Origin: Polyangiaceae bacterium
GTDB taxonomy: Bacteria; Myxococcota_A; Polyangia; Polyangiales; Polyangiaceae
DNA: 64,000 nt
Direction of reading: 5' to 3'
NCBI GenBank assembly: GCA_016712345.1
Contig: JADJRH010000002.1
Location: forward strand, 248,001 to 312,000
Shown: positions 44,127 through 52,016 of the stretch, one piece after another
How positions within the stretch are numbered: position 1 is the stretch's first letter
Layout: each line of letters starts with the position of its first letter
Made by a program: the position numbers and the translations under genes
The notes under the pieces: model-generated
The model's database searches: none
Seen by the model: only the letters and a program-made list of their open reading frames with translations
What the model was told of the DNA's origin: nothing

Positions 44127-45671
44127 CTACTTTCCGAGCAGCCACTTTCCAATGCGGAGGCGCGTGATCTTTGCCTGTTCCCGAGCCGCGTTTTCAACCT
44201 CAGCGGCTCGGTCATTTTCAATGCGTCGCTCAAGCTGTTCAAGCACGTTTTTGGCTGAGCGGCCTGTCGCAAACAAGATAAAAATAAAGCCGAACTTTTC
44301 AAAGTAGAGTTCATTCAACTGAGCCAGTCGCGCCGCCACCTGTTCCTGCGTGGTGGTAATGCCCGATTGCTCCCCGGCAGACCACGAAGCCGACTGTTCT
44401 GTTTGGGTAGACGCCTTTTGGGGCTGCCCAAGCCTGGGATGGGCTGCAAACGCCTCCAGGTAGTCAGATTCACCCAATGACCACCACACCTCGTCGGCAG
44501 CCTGAAAGATTGCCCGCGCAGACGCAAACGGGCGCTTTTCCAAGAGCGCTTTTGCAAATGTGTGAGAGCCGTTCCACGACAGAAAAAGAGCGCGAGCCTC
44601 ATCGGCCGACATCTGATTCAACCCCAGCCGCGTGCGCGCCTCACTTTCTGTATCAACGGCGGTTCCAAACACTCGCATTCGGTTTACCCCACCATGCGGA
44701 AAAATGTGTACGCGCAAATGGGTAACCGCCATGGGGCGATCTGGGTAGATCACGTGCTTTCGGTGCTGAACCAAAGGCGTTTTGTGAACCAACACCGGCC
44801 ACGGGGCTTTGGCCGCCAAACAGTTTGCCAACTCATCGGCCGAAATGTCAGCCTCGTTGAGCGCTTCAATCAGGGTTGCCTGCGGCGCGTTTCCCTTAAA
44901 AAAGTGGGTGTCCAGTTCAATTCTATCAATCAGGCCCGCGCGCGCGAGTTTGAGTACACACCAGTCAGACCCGGGTGTTCGCCTGCGTTTGGTTTCCCAC
45001 CCGTCCCCCATGTTTACCCCGCGCCCCGGCAAGAGCAGGTTGGAAGGTGGCCCAAAAAACTGATCGCTCACAGCGGCCACGGTTCCGCCCTGTTCAATGG
45101 CTGCCAGGTCTACCGAGCCACGTTGCCAAAACGTGTAAGGATCGGGCTTTACTTCGCCGTATACCCGCAGGCGTGCCACGCCGCCGTCCGGGTAAATATG
45201 AAAACGCACATGGGTTACTCGTGGAGAAATGGCCGGCAAAATAAGCACATTTGGATGATCGGGCAACACCGCAGTGCGAGGTAAGATCTCTTTCCAACCC
45301 GGGTTGTCGATGAGTTCGCCGGGTGTGGCTGTATCGGCCGCTTCAATTCCTTCTACCGAAACTTCCTGCGGGGCATTGCCTTTAAAGTGGGTAGTATCGG
45401 CCAAAATGCCGTGCACGGTGCCGGGTGTACCCAACCTGACAATGGCAAAGTCATGGCCCGGTTCGCGCTTGCGCTGCGATTCCCACCCGTCCATCCACTT
45501 GCCTTTGTCGGTGTATTTCCCCTCGATCCAAACAGGCGCCGAGGGCTTTAGAAGATTTTCTTTTTCAGCGAAATAGTCGTCCGTGGAGTATAAAACGAAC
45601 GTTCCCGTCAGGTCCGATGCCAGATCGGTGAGGTGAGAAAACTGCTTGGGCACAGCCGGCGCGCTCGACAT
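44127..45671 (-). CDS. Allantoicase fused to OHCU decarboxylase
   Basis: 514-residue bifunctional enzyme. Residues ~20-335 are allantoicase, made of two similar beta domains: MDGWESQRKREPGHDFAIVRLG (60-81) and GDGWETKRRRTPGSDWCVLKL (222-242) are equivalent, as are THFKGNAPQ (94-102) and THFFKGNAPQ (255-264). Residues ~350-514 are 2-oxo-4-hydroxy-4-carboxy-5-ureidoimidazoline decarboxylase. AFAAHPRLG carries catalytic His411, SAGEQSGI carries Glu434 and YFEKFGFIFILFATGRSA is the family signature. The two activities are steps 3 and 5 of the route, not consecutive. ATG 45671 is the start. Fusion inside one frame is plain; no stop between. Confidence 0.95.
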   Translation of the reverse strand: MSSAPAVPKQFSHLTDLASDLTGTFVLYSTDDYFAEKENLLKPSAPVWIEGKYTDKGKWMDGWESQRKREPGHDFAIVRLGTPGTVHGILADTTHFKGNAPQEVSVEGIEAADTATPGELIDNPGWKEILPRTAVLPDHPNVLILPAISPRVTHVRFHIYPDGGVARLRVYGEVKPDPYTFWQRGSVDLAAIEQGGTVAAVSDQFFGPPSNLLLPGRGVNMGDGWETKRRRTPGSDWCVLKLARAGLIDRIELDTHFFKGNAPQATLIEALNEADISADELANCLAAKAPWPVLVHKTPLVQHRKHVIYPDRPMAVTHLRVHIFPHGGVNRMRVFGTAVDTESEARTRLGLNQMSADEARALFLSWNGSHTFAKALLEKRPFASARAIFQAADEVWWSLGESDYLEAFAAHPRLGQPQKASTQTEQSASWSAGEQSGITTTQEQVAARLAQLNELYFEKFGFIFILFATGRSAKNVLEQLERRIENDRAAEVENAAREQAKITRLRIGKWLLGK

Positions 45672-45740
45672 GACCGGCTCTTATAGGTCAACACCCGCTT
45701 GCGAGGGAAGAGCCTTCAGCGAGGGAAGATTCTTTTGTCT

Positions 45741-46271
45741 TTACCAGGCGGCGCCGCCCGCCTCCACACCTGCGAGCAGGCGCAGCAGATCGGGAATCAT
45801 TAATATCCACATGGCGGTGCGACGCGTTTCGGGCGTTACATTGTGCGGAATAAGGCCGGGTAAACCGTCTCGCGGCTTTTGGATTTGCTCCAACGTCACT
45901 GTTTCATCGGGTTGACCGTGCACACGCGAGACAGCGGTGCCGTTTTCATCGATGATCACATCAAACCCCGGGGCCACGTGCACCGTCCCGGTAGAATCCA
46001 TGACCAGGGAACGTTTGCTTCTGGCTGAAACGAACGTACCGTCGGCGCTCAGCTTTCCAATTGAAACGCCCTTGTCCCTCACCTCACCACTCGATGTCAG
46101 CGCCGCAGCTTGAGTGTCTCCGCGTCGCCATTCGATATCTGCAATGGGTAGAAAGTTTGTGCGCGGCCCGTCGGCTGTTTTCCCAGTGTCGGGTGTCACG
46201 GGTGAAGGGAAGATTCCCGAACATCCGGTTAAACCCACAAGCAGTGCCACGAAACAAATGGGCGCCTTCAA
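45741..46271 (-). CDS. Small lipoprotein in the urate operon
   Basis: 176-residue predicted lipoprotein. TTG 46271 gives the signal KAPICFVALLVGLTGC, with GGGAG six bases upstream; the frame is open to a TTG at 46319 directly after the rubredoxin stop. The C-terminal half is unrecognised (VTLEQIQKPRDGLPGLIPHNVTPETRRTAMWILMIP). Strand, spacing and position place it in the urate operon, perhaps helping the membrane-bound oxidase; that role is inferred from context only. Confidence 0.65.
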   Translation of the reverse strand: MKAPICFVALLVGLTGCSGIFPSPVTPDTGKTADGPRTNFLPIADIEWRRGDTQAAALTSSGEVRDKGVSIGKLSADGTFVSARSKRSLVMDSTGTVHVAPGFDVIIDENGTAVSRVHGQPDETVTLEQIQKPRDGLPGLIPHNVTPETRRTAMWILMIPDLLRLLAGVEAGGAAW

Positions 46272-46319
46272 AAGACTCTCCCGTGTGTACCGGATGGGAC
46301 ACAAAACATGGGCCGGCAA

Positions 46320-46490
46320 TTAACTATCCATCGGTTCAAAATCCGACTTGGCGGCCCCGCAGTCGGGACAATACCAATCATCGGGGAGAGACTCAAAAGG
46401 TGTTCCGGGTGCAACACCGGAACCGGGATCTCCCTCGGCCGGATCGTACACGTGGGAGCAAACCATGCAGCGGTATTTGCGCGCTTTCAT
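46320..46490 (-). CDS. Rubredoxin
   Basis: 56-residue iron-sulfur electron carrier. CMVCSHVYDPAEGD and WYCPDCGAAKSDFE are the two CxxC knuckles that hold one Fe(Cys)4 site; the spacing between them is that of ordinary rubredoxins. ATG 46490 starts it. The open frame to 46589 overlaps allB. It lies 22 bases after the allantoinase stop inside the urate operon, so it may pass electrons to or from the membrane oxidase; no partner reductase is adjacent. Confidence 0.95.
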   Translation of the reverse strand: MKARKYRCMVCSHVYDPAEGDPGSGVAPGTPFESLPDDWYCPDCGAAKSDFEPMDS

Positions 46491-46512
46491 GGTATTTGGC
46501 TCTACCACAACT

Positions 46513-47874
46513 TCATCTGTCGCGGGCCACAAAAGTACCGCGGGGAGATTGCGCCAACCCAGTGTCTCGATGGTAGGCGAGTGACCCACGCACCCAGGTT
46601 TGATGCACCACCCCCTTGAACGATCGGCCCGAGTATGGGGTTACCTTGTGACGGTGCCGAACAGAAGTGGACTCAACGGTGAAACTCGCCGCGTCGTCCC
46701 AGACTACCAGATCGGCATCATACCCCTTTGCAATACGGCCTTTTCGGTGTGAAAGACCGGCCAGCCGGGCGGGAGCCAACGCGTTCCACTCAAACATTGT
46801 AGAAAGCGCAATTCCGCGAGAAGCGGCATGGGTCCACAAAACCGACAGACCAAATTGGAGCCCTGCAATGCCTCCCCACGCACCCATAAAATCACCGGTG
46901 TCAGGTTTTTTGAGAACCGGCGTGCATGGTGAATGATCCGAAACAACCATTGCAATTGCCTTGTTTTCAAGGCCTTTCCACAAGAGTTCTCGATTTTGTT
47001 GATCGCGAATCGGCGGAGCACATTTGTATTCGGTTCTACCCGGCGGCACCTCTTCCGATGAAAAGGTAAGGTAGTGCAAACACGTTTCTACGGTGATGGG
47101 TACACCCTGCGCGTGTGCCGCCGTGATCATTGGAATGGCGGACGCGCTCGACAGGTGAACAATGTGCGCCGGGCAATGGTGTTTTGCGCAGAGGTCAATC
47201 ACCATCGCAATGGCTTCATCTTCGGCTGCCGGCGGGCGCGATCGAAGATAGGTAGAATAGTCGGCGGGATTTGCCTTTTCCAATTCAAGCGCCTTTTCAG
47301 CGGCTTCAAGCGGGCCCGGGTTTTCTGCGTGCACCAGTAAGGTCAACCCCAAGTCGCGGAGCACCGGCATGGCAAGATCCAAGTCGGCCCGACTCACGTG
47401 TGGAAACTCATCCACCCCGGAAGGGCACAAGAAACACTTGGCGCCGGGTACTCCAAATTCAGCAAGACCCGCCAGTTCTCGGGTGTTGCCAGGTATGACC
47501 CCTCCCCAAAACGCCACGTCTACCGACAGTTGATCGCGGAGACTCTCAAGCTTTTCTTCCGCCGCGCTCCGCGAAGTGGTTGCGGGAATGCAGTTGAGCG
47601 GCATGTCCACAACGGTGGTGATCCCACCCGCCGCCGCGGCCTCCGTTGCTGTCTTAAAACCTTCCCACTCTGTCCGTCCCGGTTCGTTGATGTGCACATG
47701 GCTATCCACCACGCCGGGAGTGAGAAGGAGGTCACCAACGTCCACAAGTTGAGCCGGATTTCCAGGCGTCTCGTGCGAAGTGATGTCGGTGATCTTCCCA
47801 TCTTGCACGTGTACACATGCTGGGCTGAGACCACCTTCAAGCAACACGCGCCGGCTTCGAAACACCGTCATCAT
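46513..47874 (-). CDS. allB: Allantoinase AllB
   Basis: Hydrolyses allantoin to allantoate. 453-residue cyclic amidohydrolase. LLTPGVVDSHVHINEPGRTEWEGF carries the HxH metal motif. GAKCFLCPSGVDEFP holds the position of the carbamylated Lys (K in GAKCF). HAENPGPLE and HIVHLSSASAIP supply the next His ligands, and VVSDHSPCTP the catalytic Asp. Starts at ATG 47874, one base after the puuD stop (ATG 47871 is also possible). The gene ends 22 bases before rubredoxin. Confidence 0.96.
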   Translation of the reverse strand: MMTVFRSRRVLLEGGLSPACVHVQDGKITDITSHETPGNPAQLVDVGDLLLTPGVVDSHVHINEPGRTEWEGFKTATEAAAAGGITTVVDMPLNCIPATTSRSAAEEKLESLRDQLSVDVAFWGGVIPGNTRELAGLAEFGVPGAKCFLCPSGVDEFPHVSRADLDLAMPVLRDLGLTLLVHAENPGPLEAAEKALELEKANPADYSTYLRSRPPAAEDEAIAMVIDLCAKHHCPAHIVHLSSASAIPMITAAHAQGVPITVETCLHYLTFSSEEVPPGRTEYKCAPPIRDQQNRELLWKGLENKAIAMVVSDHSPCTPVLKKPDTGDFMGAWGGIAGLQFGLSVLWTHAASRGIALSTMFEWNALAPARLAGLSHRKGRIAKGYDADLVVWDDAASFTVESTSVRHRHKVTPYSGRSFKGVVHQTWVRGSLAYHRDTGLAQSPRGTFVARDR

Positions 47875-47875
47875 G

Positions 47876-49408
47876 TCAGGGCTCTTTCCCAAAGTCGCGG
47901 ATTATTTTTACAAGTTCTTTAATGACTTCAGGCTTCTTTGTCAGATCGGGGTTGCCGGGCATAATGGTTGACTTACCCACCGCCTGACCACCTTCTAAAA
48001 TGGCCTTTGAAATACCTTCATCGGTGGCAGTCTGTTGCCACCCGGCATCGTGGTAGTTGCGCGGTTTGGGGTTAAGCGACGAAGACGAGGGCCCGTTTCC
48101 GCGGCCTTCCGGCCCATGGCAAGGCGTGCAACGTTCGGAAAAAATGGCTTTTGCCTCTTCCGCCGGACTTGCGTATTGAACGGTCTTCACAGGTTCAACC
48201 GGAATGTCCACCGGCCCCGGGGCTGTCAGGTCGGCGCCCTGAGCAATCCATGCACCCAGGAGCTTGCGCTCCACGTCGGTAATGAATGTCATGTTGCCGA
48301 GCGGCATGGTTTTGGTTTCCACGGAGCGCACGAAAATCCGCGGAGCATAGGCCGCAATGCGTTCAGGTGTGTCAAGCATCACTCCCGACGGAGCCGCCGC
48401 GAACGAGGGATTGGTAGGTTTTTCTGAATGGCAGGTGACGCACCGGGTTTGAACAATTGTTTGGGCCGTAGCAAACGATACTTTGGGCCCTTCAGCGTAC
48501 GCTTTATCAATTGCCAGCGCCTTGGGAGCCGTCATAAACACCACGGCTCCAAATGCCGCGAGCGTGCCCACCACCACCACCGGGTGGGTTTTGAGCCGAA
48601 AATTCATGATGTATTTGGCACCGACGCCGGCCACAAATATCAGCCCCAAAATCGCCCATGGGTAGGAATGGCCGTACAAACCTGGAAAGTGGTTTGACAG
48701 CATGGTGAACAAAACCGGCAATGTGACGTAGTGATTGTGAGTAGAGCGTTGTTTGGCTCGCGCGCCGTACGATGTGTCTACCGGGCGCCCCTCTTTGGTT
48801 GCCGCGAGCATGTGCTTTTGCGCTGGAATAATGCGAAAAAACACGTTGGAAGCCATGACCGTTCCAAGCATGGCACCCACTTGTAAAAAGGCCGCCCGTG
48901 GGGTGAAGAGCTGCATAATGCCGTAGGCGGCGCCCACTACAAGGCCAAAGCCCACAACACCGAAGACCCGATTGTCTTTTACAAGTGGAGTTCGACAGAG
49001 CAGGTCATAAAGAACAACGGTCCCCACAAGCAGTCCCAAACTGATGTGCACTGCGGCCAAGTGTGAAAGACCCGACGACGTGTCGAGCAACATGGCTTTT
49101 CCGCCCAGATAATAAACAATAATGAGCAGGAGAAAGCCAGTGATCCACGTTGTATACGATTCCCACTTAAACCAATGCAGTTTTTCGGGGAGCGCATCCA
49201 AACTCTTCCGCTTCACCACCTCGTAGAAGCCGCCGCTGTGAGCCATCCACAACTCGCCGACCACATCCCCTTTAAGTTCTCGGTCGGGCTTTTTGAGTTG
49301 GCTGTCGAGCCACATAAAAAGGAACGAATCACCAATCCACATGATCGCTGCGATCACATGGGCCCAACGCACGACGAGGTTTAGCCACTCTTGAGCTTGG
49401 GGGCTCAT
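47876..49408 (-). CDS. puuD: PuuD-type membrane urate oxidase with two cytochrome c domains
   Basis: Predicted to oxidise urate to 5-hydroxyisourate. 510 residues. The N-terminal ~300 residues are the multi-pass Urate_ox_N membrane domain: QEWLNLVVRWAHVIAAIMWIGDSF, a basic loop (KRKSLDALPEKLHWFKWESYTTWITGF) and NVFFRIIPAQ. The soluble C-terminus has two haem-binding motifs, CVTCH (323-327) and CTPCH (427-431). Characterised PuuD proteins have one cytochrome c domain, so the second is an addition, probably an extra electron-exit haem. ATG 49408 (MSPQAQEWL) is preferred to ATG 49489. First gene of the operon; electrons are released to cytochrome partners rather than directly as peroxide. Confidence 0.9.
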   Translation of the reverse strand: MSPQAQEWLNLVVRWAHVIAAIMWIGDSFLFMWLDSQLKKPDRELKGDVVGELWMAHSGGFYEVVKRKSLDALPEKLHWFKWESYTTWITGFLLLIIVYYLGGKAMLLDTSSGLSHLAAVHISLGLLVGTVVLYDLLCRTPLVKDNRVFGVVGFGLVVGAAYGIMQLFTPRAAFLQVGAMLGTVMASNVFFRIIPAQKHMLAATKEGRPVDTSYGARAKQRSTHNHYVTLPVLFTMLSNHFPGLYGHSYPWAILGLIFVAGVGAKYIMNFRLKTHPVVVVGTLAAFGAVVFMTAPKALAIDKAYAEGPKVSFATAQTIVQTRCVTCHSEKPTNPSFAAAPSGVMLDTPERIAAYAPRIFVRSVETKTMPLGNMTFITDVERKLLGAWIAQGADLTAPGPVDIPVEPVKTVQYASPAEEAKAIFSERCTPCHGPEGRGNGPSSSSLNPKPRNYHDAGWQQTATDEGISKAILEGGQAVGKSTIMPGNPDLTKKPEVIKELVKIIRDFGKEP

Positions 49409-49587
49409 TATCCCTGAATAGTTCCAGCCCGGATTATTCTCAAGGATTCCGGCAAAGAGTTTCTGCGGGAGCGCTCGTCGGGGCTCCATTCACGAGAGGG
49501 CAGCCCAAAAAAAACTTGTCAGGTTCGGAGTCACGTTGTGGATGTCCATCGCAGCGAAAGAAACAAAAACTCCGTGGGCGCCCCGGC

Positions 49588-50457
49588 TTATTCAACGCAC
49601 AGATCGTGGCACGACGTTTCGGCCTGCGAGCTGGTTTCACCGCGCGAAGAATCCGGTTGTGTACTCATTGACAAATGTACACCTGCTACAAGCGCAACCC
49701 CCACAAGCAAGCTCGATGTTGCGAGAGTCCACCCCACGCGTTTGAGTGAACGAGGTGAGGGCGGGGCGATCGCGAACCATGACGCCACGAGAATCATGGG
49801 TGCGGCAGCCAGCGCACACGCCCAGGGAAGCAGTTGAGTGCCCATCACACCGGCCACAAATGCCGCGGATAAAGCGGGGGCCGCAGTGCGCTTTGTCCAC
49901 GGAACAGGCGACTTGGCGTGAGCGATCACCGCGCGCACGACGAGTGTTGAAACGACAAATGCGAGCGTCCACGCTCCCCACGCTCCGAGCGCCCACGGCG
50001 TAGAAACACCTTCGCTCAGGGCAATGGGTACACCTACGCCGGCGAGCGCTCCGGCGGCCAACACTTCACCAAAGGCTGTTTTTTCGCGCCCGAGCGCGCC
50101 GAGCCACCCCACGAGGAGGGCGGTTGGGAGGAGGGCGATTGCGGCGATGAGCGCGCCGACAGGCGCGCTCATCGCCGCAATCAGCCCGCTCCCAACCGCC
50201 AATGCACCGAGGATCGCGAGGCGGCGGCGAGCGCGCGCGCCGCATTCGCGGCGCGCGCGCTCGCCCCGCCTCCCCCACACCACAAGCGCCGGCTCGTGCG
50301 CGAAAAACAGCGAAACGGCGCTCACCGCAAACCCAACGGATGCGAGGTTGGGCTTTCCCATTGCAAGGGCTGTTGCGAGGGGAACGAAGAGCTGACCGTA
50401 CGCGCCGTGTTCACGCGGGGCGAGGGATCGAGGGTCGCGATCGACTGTGGGGCGCAT
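49588..50457 (-). CDS. YwiC-like family membrane protein
   Basis: 289-residue multi-pass inner-membrane protein. REHGAYGQLFVPLATALAMGKPN is the YwiC opening motif. About eight to nine hydrophobic segments follow. YwiC-like proteins often occur beside nitrate or nitric-oxide metabolism genes, and here the divergent neighbour is nnrS-like. Two large, nearly perfect hairpins (50120-50199 and 50227-50264) lie inside the coding frame, encoding GLIAAMSAPVGALIAAIALL and ERARRECGARARRR. ATG 50457 is the start. Biochemical role is not known. Confidence 0.85.
   Translation of the reverse strand: MRPTVDRDPRSLAPREHGAYGQLFVPLATALAMGKPNLASVGFAVSAVSLFFAHEPALVVWGRRGERARRECGARARRRLAILGALAVGSGLIAAMSAPVGALIAAIALLPTALLVGWLGALGREKTAFGEVLAAGALAGVGVPIALSEGVSTPWALGAWGAWTLAFVVSTLVVRAVIAHAKSPVPWTKRTAAPALSAAFVAGVMGTQLLPWACALAAAPMILVASWFAIAPPSPRSLKRVGWTLATSSLLVGVALVAGVHLSMSTQPDSSRGETSSQAETSCHDLCVE
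50120..50199. repeat. 38-bp-arm inverted repeat inside the YwiC-like gene
   Basis: Arms 50120-50157 and 50162-50199 match at 34 of 38 positions with a four-base loop (GACA). The mismatches are clustered near the base. It codes for a membrane segment with internal symmetry. Function unknown; may reflect templated repair between arms or structured RNA. Confidence 0.75.
50227..50264. repeat. Perfect 17-bp inverted repeat inside the YwiC-like gene
   Basis: GCGAGCGCGCGCGCCGC (50227-50243), loop ATTC, then its perfect complement (50248-50264). All-GC-alternating arms could also extrude as a cruciform or adopt Z-DNA. It lies 27 bases from the other hairpin in the same gene. Confidence 0.75.
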
Positions 50458-50524
50458 GTTTGCGAAAGCTCCAATTGCACTCCCCGTACCGAACTCGACG
50501 GCTCTTGATTAGTGTGTACACATG

Positions 50525-50583
50525 CGCCCCCCATGCGGCGTTTGACGCCGCATTTGGGGGGCGAGGCGCGCAGAATGCGCGCC
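50525..50583. repeat. Two adjacent hairpins in the divergent promoter region
   Basis: CGCCCCCC-ATGCGGCGT (50525-50541) pairs with ACGCCGCAT-TT-GGGGGGCG (50545-50563), loop TTG with a two-base bulge. GGCGCGCA / TGCGCGCC (50565-50583) pairs next to it with a GAA loop. Both lie between the divergent YwiC-like and NnrS-like starts. The 279-base gap holds a GTGTACAC octamer at 50514 but no clear -35/-10. Confidence 0.65.
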
Positions 50584-50736
50584 GCAGGGGGGCATTGTTC
50601 GCAGAAGTGAGAATGGGAGGGGAACGCGGTGGTGAAAGTTGTGCAGCCGGTCTGCGCGATTTGCACGCTTCGCGCGTTTGATCGTTCGGTGAGTTGACCT
50701 TTTGGCGTGGTGCCGATCTTGCGACGTGGGTGCGCC

Positions 50737-51918
50737 ATGAACGAGCGTCGAACCCCCGCTGTCGATTGGCGCGGTGAACCATTTCGCTTGTTTTTCCCGC
50801 TCGCAACGGTGCTCGGCGCCATGGGCGTTGCTCATTGGATGCTTTACGGAACAGGTGTGCTTCCAAGCTATTTGGCGAGCTTTCATGCGGTCACGCAGAT
50901 GCAGAGCTTTTTGCTCGCGTTTGCCGCCGGTTTTTTGCTGACAGCCGTTCCCAAGCGAACACGCACCGAGCCGGCGGGCGGCGTTTTCCTCGGTGTACTC
51001 ATGCTGGCGATCGCGGGTGTTTCGGCGCTTGAACTCGCCGGATTTTCAAACGCGGCGCAACTTGTGTACGCATTGTCGATCGTGCTGATTGCGCAGTTTG
51101 CTGTACGTCGGTTTGTTTCGCGCGCCGCCGGGCGAAAGCCGCCTGCATCGTTTGTTCTAGTTCCGATGGGGCTTCTTTCTGGCCTGATCGGCGCTGTGCT
51201 TCGTGTGCTTTCTGCAATGGAGTTCGTCCCGAGTTGGCTCGGCGCATTGGGTAGAACGTTGGCGCTTGAAGGCGTGTTTACGTGCCTCTCGCTCGGGATC
51301 GGCGGGTTCTTTTTTGGGCTGGCGCTGCATGGTGATCCGCCGCCCGATATTGACAAGAAGCCCGGTGAAACCAAGAAAGCGGCGATCTTAGCGGTGGCCG
51401 GACTGATCGTGATCGCAAGTTTGGTGTTGCAAGAAAAAGGATGGGTTCGTGAGGCCCTTTTGTTGCGAGCGGCCGTGTGTACATCGGTGCTTGTGAGCGC
51501 GCGCGGGCTCAAACAACCGGCGCGTCCGGGGGTGAATCGGCGCACTGTGTGGCTTGCCGCGTGGGCAATTCCGCTCGGGTTAACGCTGTCTGCGGTGTTC
51601 GTGAATGATCGCGTGGCGTGGATGCACGTTGCGTACATCGGCGGGTTTGGGTTGCTCGCGTTTGCGGTGGCGGCGCACGTAACGCTCGGTCACGGCGGTG
51701 ATGAAGCGCATCGCGATGGGCGGCCTTGGCAGGTGATCGCGTTTGGCGCGTTGTTCACCACGGCCATGGTGTTGCGTACACTTCTCGGTCGCCTGCCTGA
51801 TTTGTACTTTGGGTGGATGGCGGCGACAGCGGGTGTTTGGCTTTTGGGAGCCATTGTGTGGGCTGTGTTTTTGGTGCCTCGCATGTGGCGCGCACCGGTG
51901 GGCGAAGCCGCCGCTTAG
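50737..51918 (+). CDS. NnrS family membrane protein
   Basis: 393-residue protein of the NnrS family, haem- and copper-associated membrane proteins linked to nitric-oxide stress. FRLFFPLATVLGAMGVAHWMLYG, the HAVTQMQSFLLAFAAGFLLTAVPKRT block (with the conserved H and Q), HVAYIGGFGLLAFAVAAHVTLGHGG and LRTLLGRLPDLYF are family-typical. About twelve membrane passes are predicted. ATG 50737 is the start; GTG 50707 is possible. Divergent from the YwiC-like gene, which may share its regulation. No nitrite or NO reductase gene is in the window. Confidence 0.93.
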   Translation: MNERRTPAVDWRGEPFRLFFPLATVLGAMGVAHWMLYGTGVLPSYLASFHAVTQMQSFLLAFAAGFLLTAVPKRTRTEPAGGVFLGVLMLAIAGVSALELAGFSNAAQLVYALSIVLIAQFAVRRFVSRAAGRKPPASFVLVPMGLLSGLIGAVLRVLSAMEFVPSWLGALGRTLALEGVFTCLSLGIGGFFFGLALHGDPPPDIDKKPGETKKAAILAVAGLIVIASLVLQEKGWVREALLLRAAVCTSVLVSARGLKQPARPGVNRRTVWLAAWAIPLGLTLSAVFVNDRVAWMHVAYIGGFGLLAFAVAAHVTLGHGGDEAHRDGRPWQVIAFGALFTTAMVLRTLLGRLPDLYFGWMAATAGVWLLGAIVWAVFLVPRMWRAPVGEAAA

Positions 51919-51938
51919 TACCCGAGCGACCTCTGAAA

Positions 51939-51957
51939 CGTCACGCCAAGACCTGAA
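51939..51957 (+). repeat. 19-bp dispersed repeat, copy 2
   Basis: Identical to 7564-7582. Here GACCTGAA (51950-51957) pairs with TTCAGGTC (51982-51989), forming a weak stem between the NnrS-like and M61-like convergent genes. It may be a termination or REP-type element. Confidence 0.6.
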
Positions 51958-52016
51958 TACGACGTGTCAGGTGGCAGGGCATTTCAGGTCGTCGCGGGGC
52001 GCGGGCGTGTGTTACG

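Noticed and set aside
50227..50264. Assembly artefact as the only explanation of the perfect hairpin
   Set aside because: The frame stays open and the encoded residues suit a cytoplasmic loop of the protein, so the palindrome seems real; reads should still be checked.
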